From Hysterangium stoloniferum (Eukaryota; Basidiomycota; Agaricomycetes; Hysterangiales; Hysterangiaceae), in the NCBI GenBank assembly GCA_015178975.1, contig WHVD01000048.1, forward strand, positions 186,001 through 250,000: a stretch of DNA of 64,000 nucleotides, given 5' to 3'. The notes under the pieces were generated by a model. It saw only the letters and a list, made by a program, of their open reading frames with translations. It had not been told where the DNA came from and did not search any database. The translations under genes were made by a program, and so were the position numbers. Shown one piece after another: positions 33,980 through 44,640 of this stretch (within the stretch, counting starts at the first letter, position 1; each line of letters begins with the position of its first letter).

Positions 33980-34729
33980 TGTTAGCATTGGAAAACCTGC
34001 TGGGCTTTGGACCCATCCTACATGCACCCAACTCTCTATACCTGCCAACATCCGGACCCCACTGTATATACACCTGACCCTCTATATAGTATCCAAGTAC
34101 AGTCACAACCAGAGTGCCTGATGGGACCCGTGCATGTCACACCTGTCTATATCCGATTCTGTCTCATGCACCAGTCACCAGACTCTGCCCAGACAACCTG
34201 TCAGCTCTCTAACTGAGCCCCATTCCTGTTATGGACAAATGACCTGTCATGTGTTGGACCCCAGTCCAGTTCCATTCCATCCCTAACACCTAGTTTGGTG
34301 TTTACTTGTCTTGTTTCATGATTACTTGTTTTGATCTTCATTTTTACTGGATTTGGTATTGCATACATTCCACAGTCTACATATATAGTCTAGCTAATGT
34401 TGTACATACAATCTGGTCAGGAAATTGACTAAGTTCTCCCCCAGTAACATAGCATATATGTATCCCACTCCATTCCCATCTCTCATCTTCAAAACACAAT
34501 GCTATTGACCTTGTCAGAGCCTGCAGGCTTTTCAACTGGTCTCCCAACCTATTGACTGTTTGACCTATCAACCTATTGACTGCTCCTGGACTCCCCAGGT
34601 TTTCCATCTGCCTGTTTGAAATTGGATGCCATGATCTTGCGAGGGTGCACCTATACACTGAAGCCAAGTCCTACTGGAATATCCACAGGTTTCTCTGGAA
34701 ACCTCTGTGAGCATGCACATCCCTTAACA
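33980..34729 (-). mobile_element. LTR-A solo copy, TSD GATTTC
   Basis: 750 bp, starts TGTTAGCATTGGAAAACC and ends ATCCCTTAACA. The sequence GATTTC stands on both sides (33974-33979 and 34730-34735), one base longer than the 5-bp duplications of other copies, which can be chance. The shared block appears as CACTGAAGCCAAGTCC at about 34656-34671. Confidence 0.8.
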
Positions 34730-35425
34730 GATTTCTGGGCCATATTGGGGTAAATTTGGGCATTGTGTGCCCTCATCTTGGCACCTATTGGTGCCTCCCC
34801 ATCCACTGTACAACTTTTACTTTCTTTGATATGATGATGACAAGCCTGGGCACCCTTGCTATACTGCAGGGTGGTTGCTTTCCCACTGCTTACTACAGGC
34901 TCTGGATTGTTGGGAGGTGAAACACTCCAAACCCTCCTGTATCCACAACTTTTGAGTATGTCTGGGACTCCTTGTTATTTTAGAAAGGAAAGTGTTTGAA
35001 GAAAGGAAACAATGTTGACAAAAGGAAACAATGTGGACAAAAGGAAACAATGTGGACAAAAGGAAACAATGTGGACAAAAGGAAACAATGTGGACAAAAG
35101 GAAACAATGTGGACAAAAGGAAACAATGTGGACAAAAGGAAACAATGTGGACAAAAGGAAACAATGTGGACAAAAGGAAACAATGTGGACAAAAGGAAAC
35201 AATGTGGACAAAAGGAAACAATGTGGACAAAAGGAAACAATGTGGACAAAAGGAAACAATGTGGACAAAAGGAAACAATGTGGACAAAAGGAAACAATGT
35301 GGACAAAAGAAAACAATGTGGACAAAAGGAAACAATATGGACAAAAGGAAACAACAGTCACAAAAGGAAACAAGGGTCACAAAAGGAAACAATGGTTACA
35401 AAAGGAGCAACCATTTGAAAAGGAG
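34730..35425 (+). mobile_element. Family M copy 1 with 18-bp minisatellite tail
   Basis: A unique-looking body (34730-34990) matches the M copy at about 56690-56890 (CTTGCTAT..TG..GGGTGGT, TTGTTGGG). The tail, about 34996-35410, is some 23 units of the 18-mer AAAGGAAACAATGTGGAC, nearly perfect in the middle and more diverged at its right end. The open frames through it on both strands are artefacts: an 18-bp unit without stops is open in every frame. LTR-A follows at 35426. Confidence 0.75.
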
Positions 35426-36027
35426 TGTTAAGGAGTGCACATGGAGCTTATTGGAGGGTTTCTGAAGAAACCCACAGGAAAGCCAGTAGGACTTGGCTTC
35501 AGCTTATAGGCTGCACCCTCGCAAGATTGTGTCGTCCAATTTCAGACAGGTGGATGGGAATCCTGGGGAGTCTGGGAGTATTTGATGGGTTGAGAGGTTG
35601 GAGGGTCGACTGTGGGAATCCTGCAGAGGTTGAGGGGTCGGGTGGTGATGGGTTGGAGGTCGAGTGATAGATAACTCGGAGCCTGTGGGCTCTGACAAGG
35701 TAAATAGTAGTGTGTTTCAAAGAGAGGAATAGAGTGGAAAATGTACTGAGATTACTGGGGAAATTTAAGCTGATTTTCTAACTGGATTGTATGTACAACA
35801 TCTGCCACACTATATAGACTGTGGAATGTATGTTATACCAAATCCAGTAACAATAAAATCCAAACTAGTAATCATGAAACGAGATAAATAAACACCAAAT
35901 TAGGTGTTAGGAGTGGAATGGAACAGGGGCAGAGTCTGAAATGTAACAGGTCGTTACACCATAATGGGAATGAGGTAGGAGCAGAGTCCGAAATGTGACA
36001 GGTCATTTGACCATAATGGGAATGGGG
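35426..36027 (+). mobile_element. LTR-A, 3'-truncated
   Basis: Starts TGTTAAGGAGTGCAC and contains the shared block GGACTTGGCTTCAGCTTATA at 35490-35509. It follows other LTR-A copies to about 36027 (ATGGGAATGGGGC) and then joins a family M fragment, so the 3' third is missing and no duplication can be scored. Confidence 0.75.
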
Positions 36028-36178
36028 CTTTGCCCCCCAACCCCTGTGTTGACAATTCTTGTATTTCTGAGGCTCATGGTCAGAGAATATGGAAATTGCT
36101 TAAGAATGGAAATTGTTTAAGACTGGAAATTGTTTAAGAACTGAAACTGCTTAAGAAGTGAACCTGTTGTACAATTGA
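36028..36178 (+). mobile_element. Family M copy 2 fragment with a different 17-18-bp tail
   Basis: TTTGCCCCCCAACCCC and TTGTATTTCTGAGG match M copy 3 near 56812-56850. The tail, about 36090-36175, has four to five units of the form GGAAATTGTTTAAGAAC, unrelated in sequence to the tails of the other copies. Confidence 0.6.
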
Positions 36179-36242
36179 AATGGACTTCATGGGCAGTCTC
36201 CATATGTTCTGGAGCCCTTGTCTTTTGTTTCTATTTTGGATA

Positions 36243-36695
36243 TTAGTTATTTTCCAGAACTCTTACAAAACCACTTACTTTTGGACTGAAAGGCCCAACC
36301 TCTCCCTCCTCATCCACTTCAACAGCTTTCTGCTGTTGTTGTGCCATTATTGGAAACAAATGGAATCTTACTGGTTCACTCACCTTTCCTTCCCATTTTT
36401 CCTTTAGCTGCTGCTCTTCCACCTCGGCATCCTGCCATTTCTTCTCTGCCTCATCCTGCAACCTCTAATCTTCCATCATCTTCTATATCCATTCCTTCCA
36501 CTCCTCTATCTCTTTTTCTGCTTTAACCTGCTCCAGCTCACATTTCTCCACCTCTTCTGCTTCTCTCAACTCCCACATCAACTCCCTTTCCTCCTCCTCT
36601 TGTTGTCACCTTACCTCCTCCATCCTCTGTCATTTGCATTGAAGTTCTTCACTTTCAATATTTTTGGCAATTTTGATTTCCAAGTTTTCCAGCAT
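36243..36695 (-). pseudogene. Glu/Lys-rich coiled-coil ORF remnant
   Basis: From a minus-strand ATG near 36695 (MLENLEIKIAKNIESEEL) the sequence reads as a charged coiled coil (ELREAEEVEKCELEQVKAEK, EAEKKWQDAEVEEQQLKEKW) interrupted by several stops. It lies inside LTR-C copy 2 as read on the minus strand, after a leader of about 210 bp, so it could be a Gag-like or accessory ORF of that element. No domain recognised. Confidence 0.4.
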
Positions 36696-36907
36696 GGTGG
36701 TAATTAAGGACCACAATTGAACACACAATTTGTGGTTAAAGCAAGAAAATTGTTAATTTGAATATTTTGAAGTTTTTATACTCAGACCAGCTCCCAAAAC
36801 TCTCCACTTCCAGATATATGGTTTTCACAACACATAATGGAATAACCAATGGTTCAACACTCAGTACATAATCACCTCTATAGGATTTCAGCCTAACAGG
36901 GGAATAC

Positions 36908-37434
36908 TGTTATGGCCCATTCCCAGATACTTCAATCTTCTGTAATTATCTGTATCTTCCAACCCAACTTCCATCCATGGAACATTCCTAGTTTCCATAC
37001 TTCTGAACCTCATCCTTGTTCCACATTTGATGACTTGTCCATTGACAGGTATTCATTCATTTGCTTGTTGTATTCCCATTTCAGAATACCTATCCTAATA
37101 CATCTTATTGTGATCCTAGTATGTAGTACAATAACAAAAGAACCTATATTAGTTTCCACACATTTGTACTCTGCCTTAGAGCTGATAACAACTTCTTTTC
37201 TTATTCCTTCTTTATTTCTGTACACTTGATATTCAGAACTCTTCAGAACTCTGAATATCCATAATCATCTGGTGTAAATCCATCCTCTGACATTAAGGAC
37301 TTTCTGAGCATTTGCATAGGGGCACAGCACATAAGCTGAAGCCAATGTCCTGACCCTATCTACAGTAGAAAGTTTCCGAGTCCCCAGTTATTTCCCAATA
37401 GTTCAGGAATAAGTTCCTGACATGGCACTTAACA
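36908..37434 (-). repeat. LTR-C copy 2
   Basis: 527 bp, plus-strand ends TGTTATGGCCC and GGCACTTAACA, collinear with 1162-1686. The shared block reads GCACATAAGCTGAAGCCAA at about 37327-37345. Flanks (AATAC / TTGCC) do not match, so it may be one LTR of a partly deleted element. Confidence 0.7.
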
Positions 37435-38420
37435 TTGCCAGAGCAATAGTTGGAAACAGTATAAGGTTGAAGGAAGTGGGATCATACACAGCAAGGGGAG
37501 GATTGCCTCTAAATGCAAGAATATTGATGATTTGCTGGATGCTCAGATGTTCAAATGCACCCTGTCACAGTATTTGCTATAGGGATGTTAGTATAATATC
37601 AATACATAATGTCAGCACTGTGGGTAGCTATGTACTTACATGAGGTGGTACACTATAAATAATGTACCATTTGGCCTCAAAAGCACTCTCCTATGCACAA
37701 TATTCCCAGATTCAAGTAAACTCAGTATTATTTGCTTCTTGATAGTGTATTAAATCCCTTTATATTGCATGCTGCCAAAGCCAAAAAGGCTGGGAACAGC
37801 ATCAACTAGTGTTGTCCCAAGTGAGTGTAGCTAAATTGTAGTTCACAAGATCAAAACAACAATAAAATAAAATATAACTCAATGGATGGTGCAAAGCTAA
37901 TTGTTGTACCATCCTCTGGGCCATAAAACTCATGTATGTAGTACCTCCCAAGCATCACAAGCAAAGTCAGTGCAAAGATGAACATGTTCTAGCCATGGGT
38001 GCTCAGTCAAGAGATGTGTCTTGTAGTTAAATTGAGTTTTGCATCATGTATGATGGCATATATTGTTGGAATTACAGTTGGTAATGTATATGTTGTTGGT
38101 CCTATGCACTTCATCCAGTGTGCCAGTGAGGTGTTGAGGGGGCAATTCTACCTTCAGATGAATCCTCAGCTGATGACTCAGGGGAAGGAGCTGGCATATT
38201 GGGTTGTGGTACATCATTGGTGTGTCTGGGCAGGTAAACAAAGAGGGTGTGGGAAGGGATGTTGTAATATGGAATTGGGATGCATGGTGGAAATATGGTT
38301 CATAGACACTAATGAGGAGCTCCCACTTGACTCACTGTAGTCTAGTTACAAATTATTGTGATGGCAATGGTTTTGTAGGTGTTGCTTGAGTTCTTGAGAA
38401 GTTGTAGGAGTGCACACACT
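37435..38420. other. Unassigned region between LTR-C and D2
   Basis: No repeat family from this window and no convincing gene. On the minus strand a short coding-like run (LSIQQIINILAFRGNPPLA) near 37495-37550 is followed upstream by a possible intron starting GTAAGT, which may be residual host coding sequence. The rest is A/T-rich with no long frame. Confidence 0.35.
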
Positions 38421-38425
38421 GTGCC

Positions 38426-39039
38426 TGTTAGGGCAACACTAACAAGGCTACCAAACACAAGATATAATACAGAAATATGAAGTGGAGAGGGGACAGCTCA
38501 ATGACAGGGGAAATCACACTTGTTTTAGTGGGATTCCTATGAGATTGAAACTAAATAAATGAGTATGTACAGGTCTACTATTTATACTATTTATTTAATA
38601 TTTATTTAGTATTTTTTATTTATTAGAAATTTGAGAAAAATACAAAAAATGACATGTATGCACCCTACAGTGCATAGCTGCACTTCAGCACTTATGTAAG
38701 CCCACCCGGTGCTGTGTAGGCCCACCCAGCACTGTGCAGATCTGCGTGGCATGCCAACACTTGCGTAGGCACTGACTGCATTTGCAGTGCCAATGCACAA
38801 GGAGGCCCCATGGGCACACAGTGCAAAGCACTGTGTGTCCATTGGGGTGCAGGTGGCAGCATTGGCCTTATGTCAATGCCATCTTTTGGCCATGCCACTG
38901 CTGCATTGCACCATGGTGCTGCTGCATTGCATCCCTTTTCGTGCAGGCGGCAGTGTGATTATGTAATCGTGTTCATGCCTTTGCCTGTACAGGTACATAA
39001 TAAAATAAAATAAAATAAAATAAAATCAATACCCTGACA
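38426..39039 (-). repeat. 3' LTR of Ty3 element D2
   Basis: 614 bp; on the minus strand starts TGTCAGGGTATTG and ends TTGCCCTAACA. The outer flank is GTGCC (38421-38425), the complement of the GGCAC before the 5' LTR at 41744-41748. This confirms that the two D2 halves, now in opposite orientations, belonged to one insertion. The (TAAAA)n run at 39000-39025 is part of the LTR. A purine tract AAGAAGGGGGTGA (minus strand) lies just inside. Confidence 0.9.
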
Positions 39040-39050
39040 TCACCCCCTTC

Positions 39051-40505
39051 TTAAGACACATTGCCCTCAATGTGCTTGCCAGAGGTCCAAAGGGTTTCAG
39101 TTTGAGCCACAGTCTCTGTGAAATTGATATATGCTTGAAAAGGGAGTCTTTTGAAGGTCAAAGCAGAAATCCTCCTTGGTGCAAAGGGGTGTTGGCTATG
39201 GAATTTATCCACTAATTTTTTGGAGTTTCCAAGATTATCAGCAGATTCCCATGTGCATTCCTCTTGAGGGTACCCTTTCCATTTCACTAGGTATTGTAGC
39301 TTTCCCCTTGCCAATATGCTATCTTTGATATATTCAACCTCCCATTCAGGAGTTTCTCCCTTAACAACTGGAGGGGGCCTAACTGGAGGAGTCCTCCCTT
39401 GAATAGTGTCCTCCTGGAAAGGCCTGAGCTTGGCTACATTAAAGACTGGATGGATTTTCATGGAAGAAGGCAATTTCAACTCATAGGCATTTGGACCAAT
39501 AACTTTGGTGATTTCAAATAGTCCATATCTCTTGTCTTCTAGCTTTTTGGATGGCCTATCTGTCTGAATGTCTCTGCCTTCTAACCATATTTTATCTCCT
39601 GGCTTATAGATGTCTACCTCTTTTCTAGACTGGTCATAGTACCTAGCCATATCATCAGCAGCCCTATGGAGTGCAGCTTCTGCTTCGTTTGATGCCACCT
39701 GCATGTCTTTAATAAACTGCTCCACAGATTTTATTTGGCTACTTCTGAATGGCTCAGTCCCCAATCTAGGATGCCTGCCATTATTCAGAATAAAAGGTGT
39801 CTGCCTAGTAGATACTTGAACTCTGTTGTTATGGCAGAATTCTGCTAAAGACAACCATTCTGCCCAGTCATCCTGTCTATGATTCACAAAGAGTCTAAGG
39901 TATCGTTCTACCTTCTGATTTACTCTTTCTGTCTGGCCATCTGTCTGAGGGTGATAGGCTGTAGAAGCTGCAACTTTGATCTCTAGGATTGAATTCAGCT
40001 CCCTTGTGAATTTTGAGACAAACTGGGGTCCTCTGTCACTGATGATCTGTAAGGGGAGACCATGCAGTCTCCATACATTGTCCCTATGGAGCCTGGCAAT
40101 GCCTTCTGAAGGGATCTGGTCTGTAGTGGGTATGACATGAATCATTTTGCTAAGTCTATCCACTACTACCATGATGGCATTATATCCTTGGCTTTCTGGA
40201 AGCCCAGTAATCAGATCCACAGTGATGATTTCCCAAATGTCCTTAGGAATCTGGGTTGGTACAAGCTTTCCAACAGGACTGGCAAGATATGTCTTAGTTC
40301 TATTGCACCTATCACACCCTTTGGCATAAGATGCAACAAATCTGGAGATTCCTAGCCACCAGTAATTCCTGGAAACCAATTTTAAGGTTTTCCATCTGCC
40401 TGGGTGGCCACTGGTATGAGCATCATGATGCAGTTCAACAATCTGCCTTCTAAGTTCCATATCCTTTGGCACATAGACTTTCCCTCTGAAGAGAATATGA
40501 CCCTG
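39051..40505 (-). CDS. pol: D2 Pol 3' half: integrase and chromodomain
   Basis: An open frame of more than 470 codons without a stop, the best preserved retroelement coding sequence here. From GHILFRGKVYVPKDMELRRQ it runs through the integrase zinc finger (HHDAHTSGHP, CDRCNRTKTY), the core (ITVDLITGLPES, SDRGPQFVSKFT, HPQTDGQTERVNQ with D, D and E), the GPY/F-type C-terminal part (KRYGLFEITKVIGPNAYELKLP) and a chromodomain (EWEVEYIKDSILARGKLQYL, WKGYPQEECTWE). Integrase inserts the cDNA; the chromodomain probably directs it to methylated H3K9 chromatin. The N-terminal side is cut at 40505 by LTR-B; its missing first half is at 42945-47006. Confidence 0.9.
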   Translation of the reverse strand, partial: QGHILFRGKVYVPKDMELRRQIVELHHDAHTSGHPGRWKTLKLVSRNYWWLGISRFVASYAKGCDRCNRTKTYLASPVGKLVPTQIPKDIWEIITVDLITGLPESQGYNAIMVVVDRLSKMIHVIPTTDQIPSEGIARLHRDNVWRLHGLPLQIISDRGPQFVSKFTRELNSILEIKVAASTAYHPQTDGQTERVNQKVERYLRLFVNHRQDDWAEWLSLAEFCHNNRVQVSTRQTPFILNNGRHPRLGTEPFRSSQIKSVEQFIKDMQVASNEAEAALHRAADDMARYYDQSRKEVDIYKPGDKIWLEGRDIQTDRPSKKLEDKRYGLFEITKVIGPNAYELKLPSSMKIHPVFNVAKLRPFQEDTIQGRTPPVRPPPVVKGETPEWEVEYIKDSILARGKLQYLVKWKGYPQEECTWESADNLGNSKKLVDKFHSQHPFAPRRISALTFKRLPFQAYINFTETVAQTETLWTSGKHIEGNVS

Positions 40506-41247
40506 TGTTAAGAACTGGAAACTGACTAATGTTGGTGGACCGACGGGGACCGATCAGAAGGACTTGGCTTCAGCTTATGTGCTGCACCCTCGCAGTTGTC
40601 TGTCAGGTGTCCTTAAATTTCGGGCAGGTGAAGACTAGTCCCAATGAATACCTCTCAGTGAAAACTACTGATTCGAACTCAGGGATGAGTCGAGTGTCGG
40701 GCCAAGGGGTTGGGGACCGAAGGGGGGTGAGTGCACGTGAAGGTGGAAGATGGGATTCTTAGTATGAGACTTCTGGAGGCATAAGAGGGTATTCTGAGTC
40801 GATATTCTGATTGCCTAGTAACTACAACTACAGCAGGTTCATATACAAGTAACAGGCATCTAGAAAATACTAATGGGGAGAAAGGCGGAAAACAGTATTA
40901 ACAATAAGCTTGACTAAGAACGGGAAGTTTATGATTAGTTCGGAGGCTGATGATAACCGAGAGCGGAACTACAGTAAAAGGAAATAATTCGAGGGTTACA
41001 GATATATATAGACATAGGTGAAACATAGGATAGAGCGGATCATCATAATAAAGGGGATGTATCAGAGTTTAACCAGATAGTTCGAGTATGTTTTGATGTG
41101 GGCGTAAACGGAGTTTGATCATCGCAAAAGCATACGTCAGCATCGGGAGGCCGATGGTTTCCGATGTGGTGTCTTGAACAGTAACTTGAATCGTCAATAA
41201 GTGGCGATAACCTCGGGGACCGATAGGGTTGCGACACGGTCGTAACA
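40506..41247 (+). mobile_element. LTR-B copy 3, left inversion junction
   Basis: 742 bp, starts TGTTAAGAACTGG and ends GGTCGTAACA. Its flanks, CCCTG (40501-40505) and ATATC (41248-41252), do not match each other. They are the complements of the left and right flanks of LTR-B copy 5 (CAGGG and GATAT), as expected when two inverted LTR-B copies recombine. Shared block at about 40561-40580. Confidence 0.9.
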
Positions 41248-41713
41248 ATATCCTCCTGAGGATAGTCACAATTTATTGAATATATGTACAAAGTTTTATG
41301 GAAAAATCCTCATATTTTCAAGTAAGACTATTTCCTCTGGGTATGACTACATGTTTTAGAAGTTTATATTTATTACCCCAAGATTTAATCTTTGGGATGA
41401 GGTGTATTTTCTAAAATCTGTGCATCTTTCAAAACAGTTTTCATAATTTAAATTTATTTGATTTAGAAACTTAACCAGAACTATTTGGCCTACCAATCCA
41501 TGTTGTGGAATTTATCCCCAAAAGGATAATCTACAGATGATTTATTGACTACCTTTTATCAGATTGCAAGATTAATATTAATATTTCTCATTCTCCAGAG
41601 TGTCACCTGATGGACTGAATTTGATGAAATATTAACTCTACAGCAAACAATATAAATATGTACATATATATACTTGAGTGGATAAATAACTTTTAAAGTT
41701 TTTGATTATCCTC
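41248..41713 (+). mobile_element. Element F1 (MITE-like) plus start of E3
   Basis: F1 (41258-41713) starts GAGGATAGTCACAATTTATTG and ends TGATTATCCTC; it matches the minus strand of 54234-54851 (F2) with an internal deletion. Bases 41248-41257 (ATATCCTCCT) are the first bases of E3, moved here by the inversion. A/T-rich, no ORF. Confidence 0.65.
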
Positions 41714-41748
41714 CTAAGCCCAGAGCTTAACCCTCTGAGGAGAGGCAC

Positions 41749-42475
41749 TGTCAGGGTATTGATTTTATTTTATTTTATTTTATTATGTACCTACAAAACA
41801 GTACAGGCAAAGGCACGAGTGTGATTACATAATCACACTGCCACCCACATGAAAAGTGATGTGGTGCAGCAGCACCATGATGCAATGCAGCAATGAAATG
41901 GCCAAATGATGGCACTGACATGAGGCCAACACCACCACCTACACTCTGATGGACGCACAGGAGCAGCCATGCAGCAGCACAGTGATACAATGCAGCAGTG
42001 GCATGGCCAAATAATGGCCTCGACATAAGGCTGACACCACTGCCTGCACCCCAATGGACACACAGTGCTTTGCACTGTGTGCCCATGGGGCCTCCTTGTG
42101 CATTGGCACTGCAAATGCAGTTGGCACCTATGCAAGTGCCGGTGCATCATGTGGATCTGCGCAGCACCCGGCAGGCCCACACAGTGCCAGGCAGGCTTAT
42201 ATAAGTGTCTAAGTGTGGCTATGCACTGTAGAGTGCATACATGTCATTTTTTGTATTTTTCTCAAATTTCTACTAAATAAGAAATACTAAATAAATATTA
42301 AATAAATAGTATACTGTAAATAGTAGACCTGTACATACTCATTTCTTTAGTTTCAATCTCTTAGGAATCCCACTGAAACAAGTGTGATCTCCCCTGTCAT
42401 TGAGCTGACCCCTCTCCACTTCATATGTCTGTATTCTATCTTGTGTTTGGTAGCCTTGTTAGTGTTGCCTTAACA
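41749..42475 (+). repeat. 5' LTR of Ty3 element D2, TSD GGCAC
   Basis: 727 bp, starts TGTCAGGGTATTG and ends TTGCCTTAACA, preceded by GGCAC (41744-41748). It is 113 bp longer than the 3' LTR because a segment of about 115 bp is present twice (roughly 41866-41945 and 41970-42060, around GCAGCAGCAC and ATGGCCAAAT). The leader 42476-42944 follows. Confidence 0.9.
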
Positions 42476-42944
42476 GAAGGTTGAAACTCTTTAAAACAAC
42501 TCTACCATCTATCTTTCTACCTCTCTCTCTCAACAAATCTATTCTACTTTTTCTCCCTCCCAATAACTCCCCACATCCAATTCCCTATTCCTCCATCTAT
42601 CAACCTCTCAGGCTCTGTGCACTGTCAACAAATCTCCCTTATAGTGTGTTGTGACCTTTTTAATTAGGAACACCAACTGTTGGGGCTGGTTCTCATTTTG
42701 AGACAACTTTCAGTTCTCCAGAAAATATCCAGCTAGTCAACCCTGTGATTCTGGGATCAGGCTCAAAAAGCTGACAACTGGGTGTTCAGTAAAATAATTA
42801 AATAGTCATTTTAGTTTAAAGTAGATAGGTGTGACCAAGGGCACTTTTGTAGCTAGCTTTCTTTCACACACACTCCTGAGGGAAGATCAGTGCACACCCT
42901 ACCCTATTGGACCCCACCTCATTTTTTCCCCTTTTACAGATACC

Positions 42945-44640
42945 ACGGATACCTCTCCCCATACCACATTCTCTACTCCTTCTATTCAAGAGCTGCAGCA
43001 AAAGATACTTCAGATGCAGCAGCTTTTGAAGGATCTTCAGCCATCTCTACCCACCTCATCAGCCAGAACCTTGAAAGTAGCCACTCCAGATCCTTTTGAT
43101 GGGTCTCAGAAGAAAACAGAAACCTTCACTTCTCAACTCATGCTCTATTTTCATGGAAGAGGGTGGAGGATGACTCTGACAAAATAATCTTTGCCCAATC
43201 TTACATGAAAGGAGGCACTGCTGAACCTTGGGCCAAACTCAAAGTCAAAGAGTATTACACCAACAAGGGTGTTGACTCTTGGGAGGACTTTGTAGAGGAA
43301 TTCAATCAGACCTTTGGAGACCCCATGTTACGACCGTGTCGCAACCCTATCAGTCCCGAGGTTATCGCCACTTGTCAACGTTTCAAGTCATCCTCTCGGA
43401 AACCATCGGCCCCAAAGCTGACGAATGTTTCGCGAAGATCAAACTCCATTTATGCCCACGTCAAAATAACCCGTATTGTCTGGTCAAACTTTGATACGTC
43501 CCCTTTATTATGTTGATCCGTCCAATCTTATGTTTCGCATATGTCTAGTTATATTTGTAGTCCTTGAACTATTTCCTTTTATCGTAATCCCGCTCTCGGT
43601 TATCATCGGCCTCCGAACTAATCATAAACTTCCCGTTCCTAGTCAAGCTTATTGTCAATACCGTGTTCCGCCCTTCTCCCCATTAGTATTTTCCAGACGC
43701 CTGTTACTTGTATATGAACCCGCTGTAGTTGTAGTCACTAGGCAATCAGAATATTGACTCAGAATACCCTCATATGCCTGTATCAGTCTCATACTAAGAA
43801 TCCCCCCATCCGCCTTCGCGTGCGCTCGCCCACTCCCGGCCCCGACCCCTTGGCCCGACGCTCAACCTGTCCTTCGATTCCGATCGGTATCACGCCGAAA
43901 GGTACTCATTAGGATTAGTCTTCGCCCGCCCGAAATTTAAGGACATCCTACAGATATTTGTGAGTGCGCAGCACATAAGCTGAAGCCAAGTCCTTCCGAT
44001 CGGTCCCTGTCGGCCACCGACATTAGTCAGTTTTCAGTTCTTAACACCCCAACCCTGCCAGTACAGCTAGGCATACGCAGAACCAACTCAGATAATGATC
44101 ACAGAGTGCTGAGGAGTACACTTCTCAGTTCAAACAATTCAAAGAGGATACATTGTACAATGATGCAGCCCTCATTGAGAAATTTGAACAGGGACTCAAC
44201 TCTGCATTGGTTGACAAGACATATACTCTTCCAGAAATGCCTACTACTCTTAAAGAATGGTAATGGGCCACCAAATTAGACAGACAGTGGAGACAAAGGG
44301 AGGCTAGCAGAAGAAACTTTGGCCAGTCTTCCAAATCCCATAAACCAGCCACACCCCAGAAGAATATCCTGCCCAGCCAAACAGCCCAGACTGCTAAATC
44401 ATCTGAGGCTGTACCTATGGAAGTTGATTCAGGATGGAACACTGTCAGACCTCTTATATGCTTCAAGTGCAGGAAGCCAGGACATAAGGCCAGTCAATGC
44501 AACTCAAGGATGGATATTAATAGTATGGACTTTGATGCCCTGAAGGCATACATGAAGGAAGAGTTGCAGAAGGAGCAGGGGTGGACAGAAAGAGGGTTTT
44601 TAAAGGCACCATTTGGTGAAGGACATGTCCCAATGGAGTA
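42945..44640 (+). pseudogene. gag: D2 Gag, interrupted by LTR-B
   Basis: Collinear with D1 Gag. The start codon is ACG at 42945 where D1 has ATG, so translation from this site is lost. The frame reads SIQELQQKILQMQQLLKDL, ATPDPFDGSQKKTETF, a one-frame shift near 43160, then WAKLKVKEYYTNKGVDSW up to 43325. LTR-B occupies 43326-44046. Gag resumes (EKFEQGLNSALVDKTY) with stops near 44090 and 44263, and ends with the zinc knuckle CFKCRKPGHKASQC at about 44459-44500. Confidence 0.85.
43326..44046 (-). mobile_element. LTR-B copy 4 in D2 gag, TSD CCCCA
   Basis: 721 bp, starts TGTTACGACCGTGTCGC and ends AGTTCTTAACA, with perfect CCCCA duplications (43321-43325 and 44047-44051). The shared block reads AGCACATAAGCTGAAGCC at about 43968-43985. 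Confidence 0.9.

Noticed and set aside
33608..35410. Possible CRISPR-like arrays
   Set aside because: Units are contiguous or degenerate without unique spacers, there are no cas genes, and the genome is clearly fungal.
34996..35465. Six long overlapping frames on both strands (VDKRKQCGQKETMWTKGNN-like repeats)
   Set aside because: They are translations of an 18-bp tandem repeat that has no stop in any frame; no start context, domain or conservation.
36243..36461. Coiled-coil frame as a host structural gene
   Set aside because: Several stops upstream, no introns that remove them, and its place beside LTR-C suggests an element ORF.
38606..42280. Cys- and Ala-rich frames in LTR-D (for example LCVHWGAG...)
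   Set aside because: They lie within both LTRs of D2 and have no motif; no known LTR codes for protein here.
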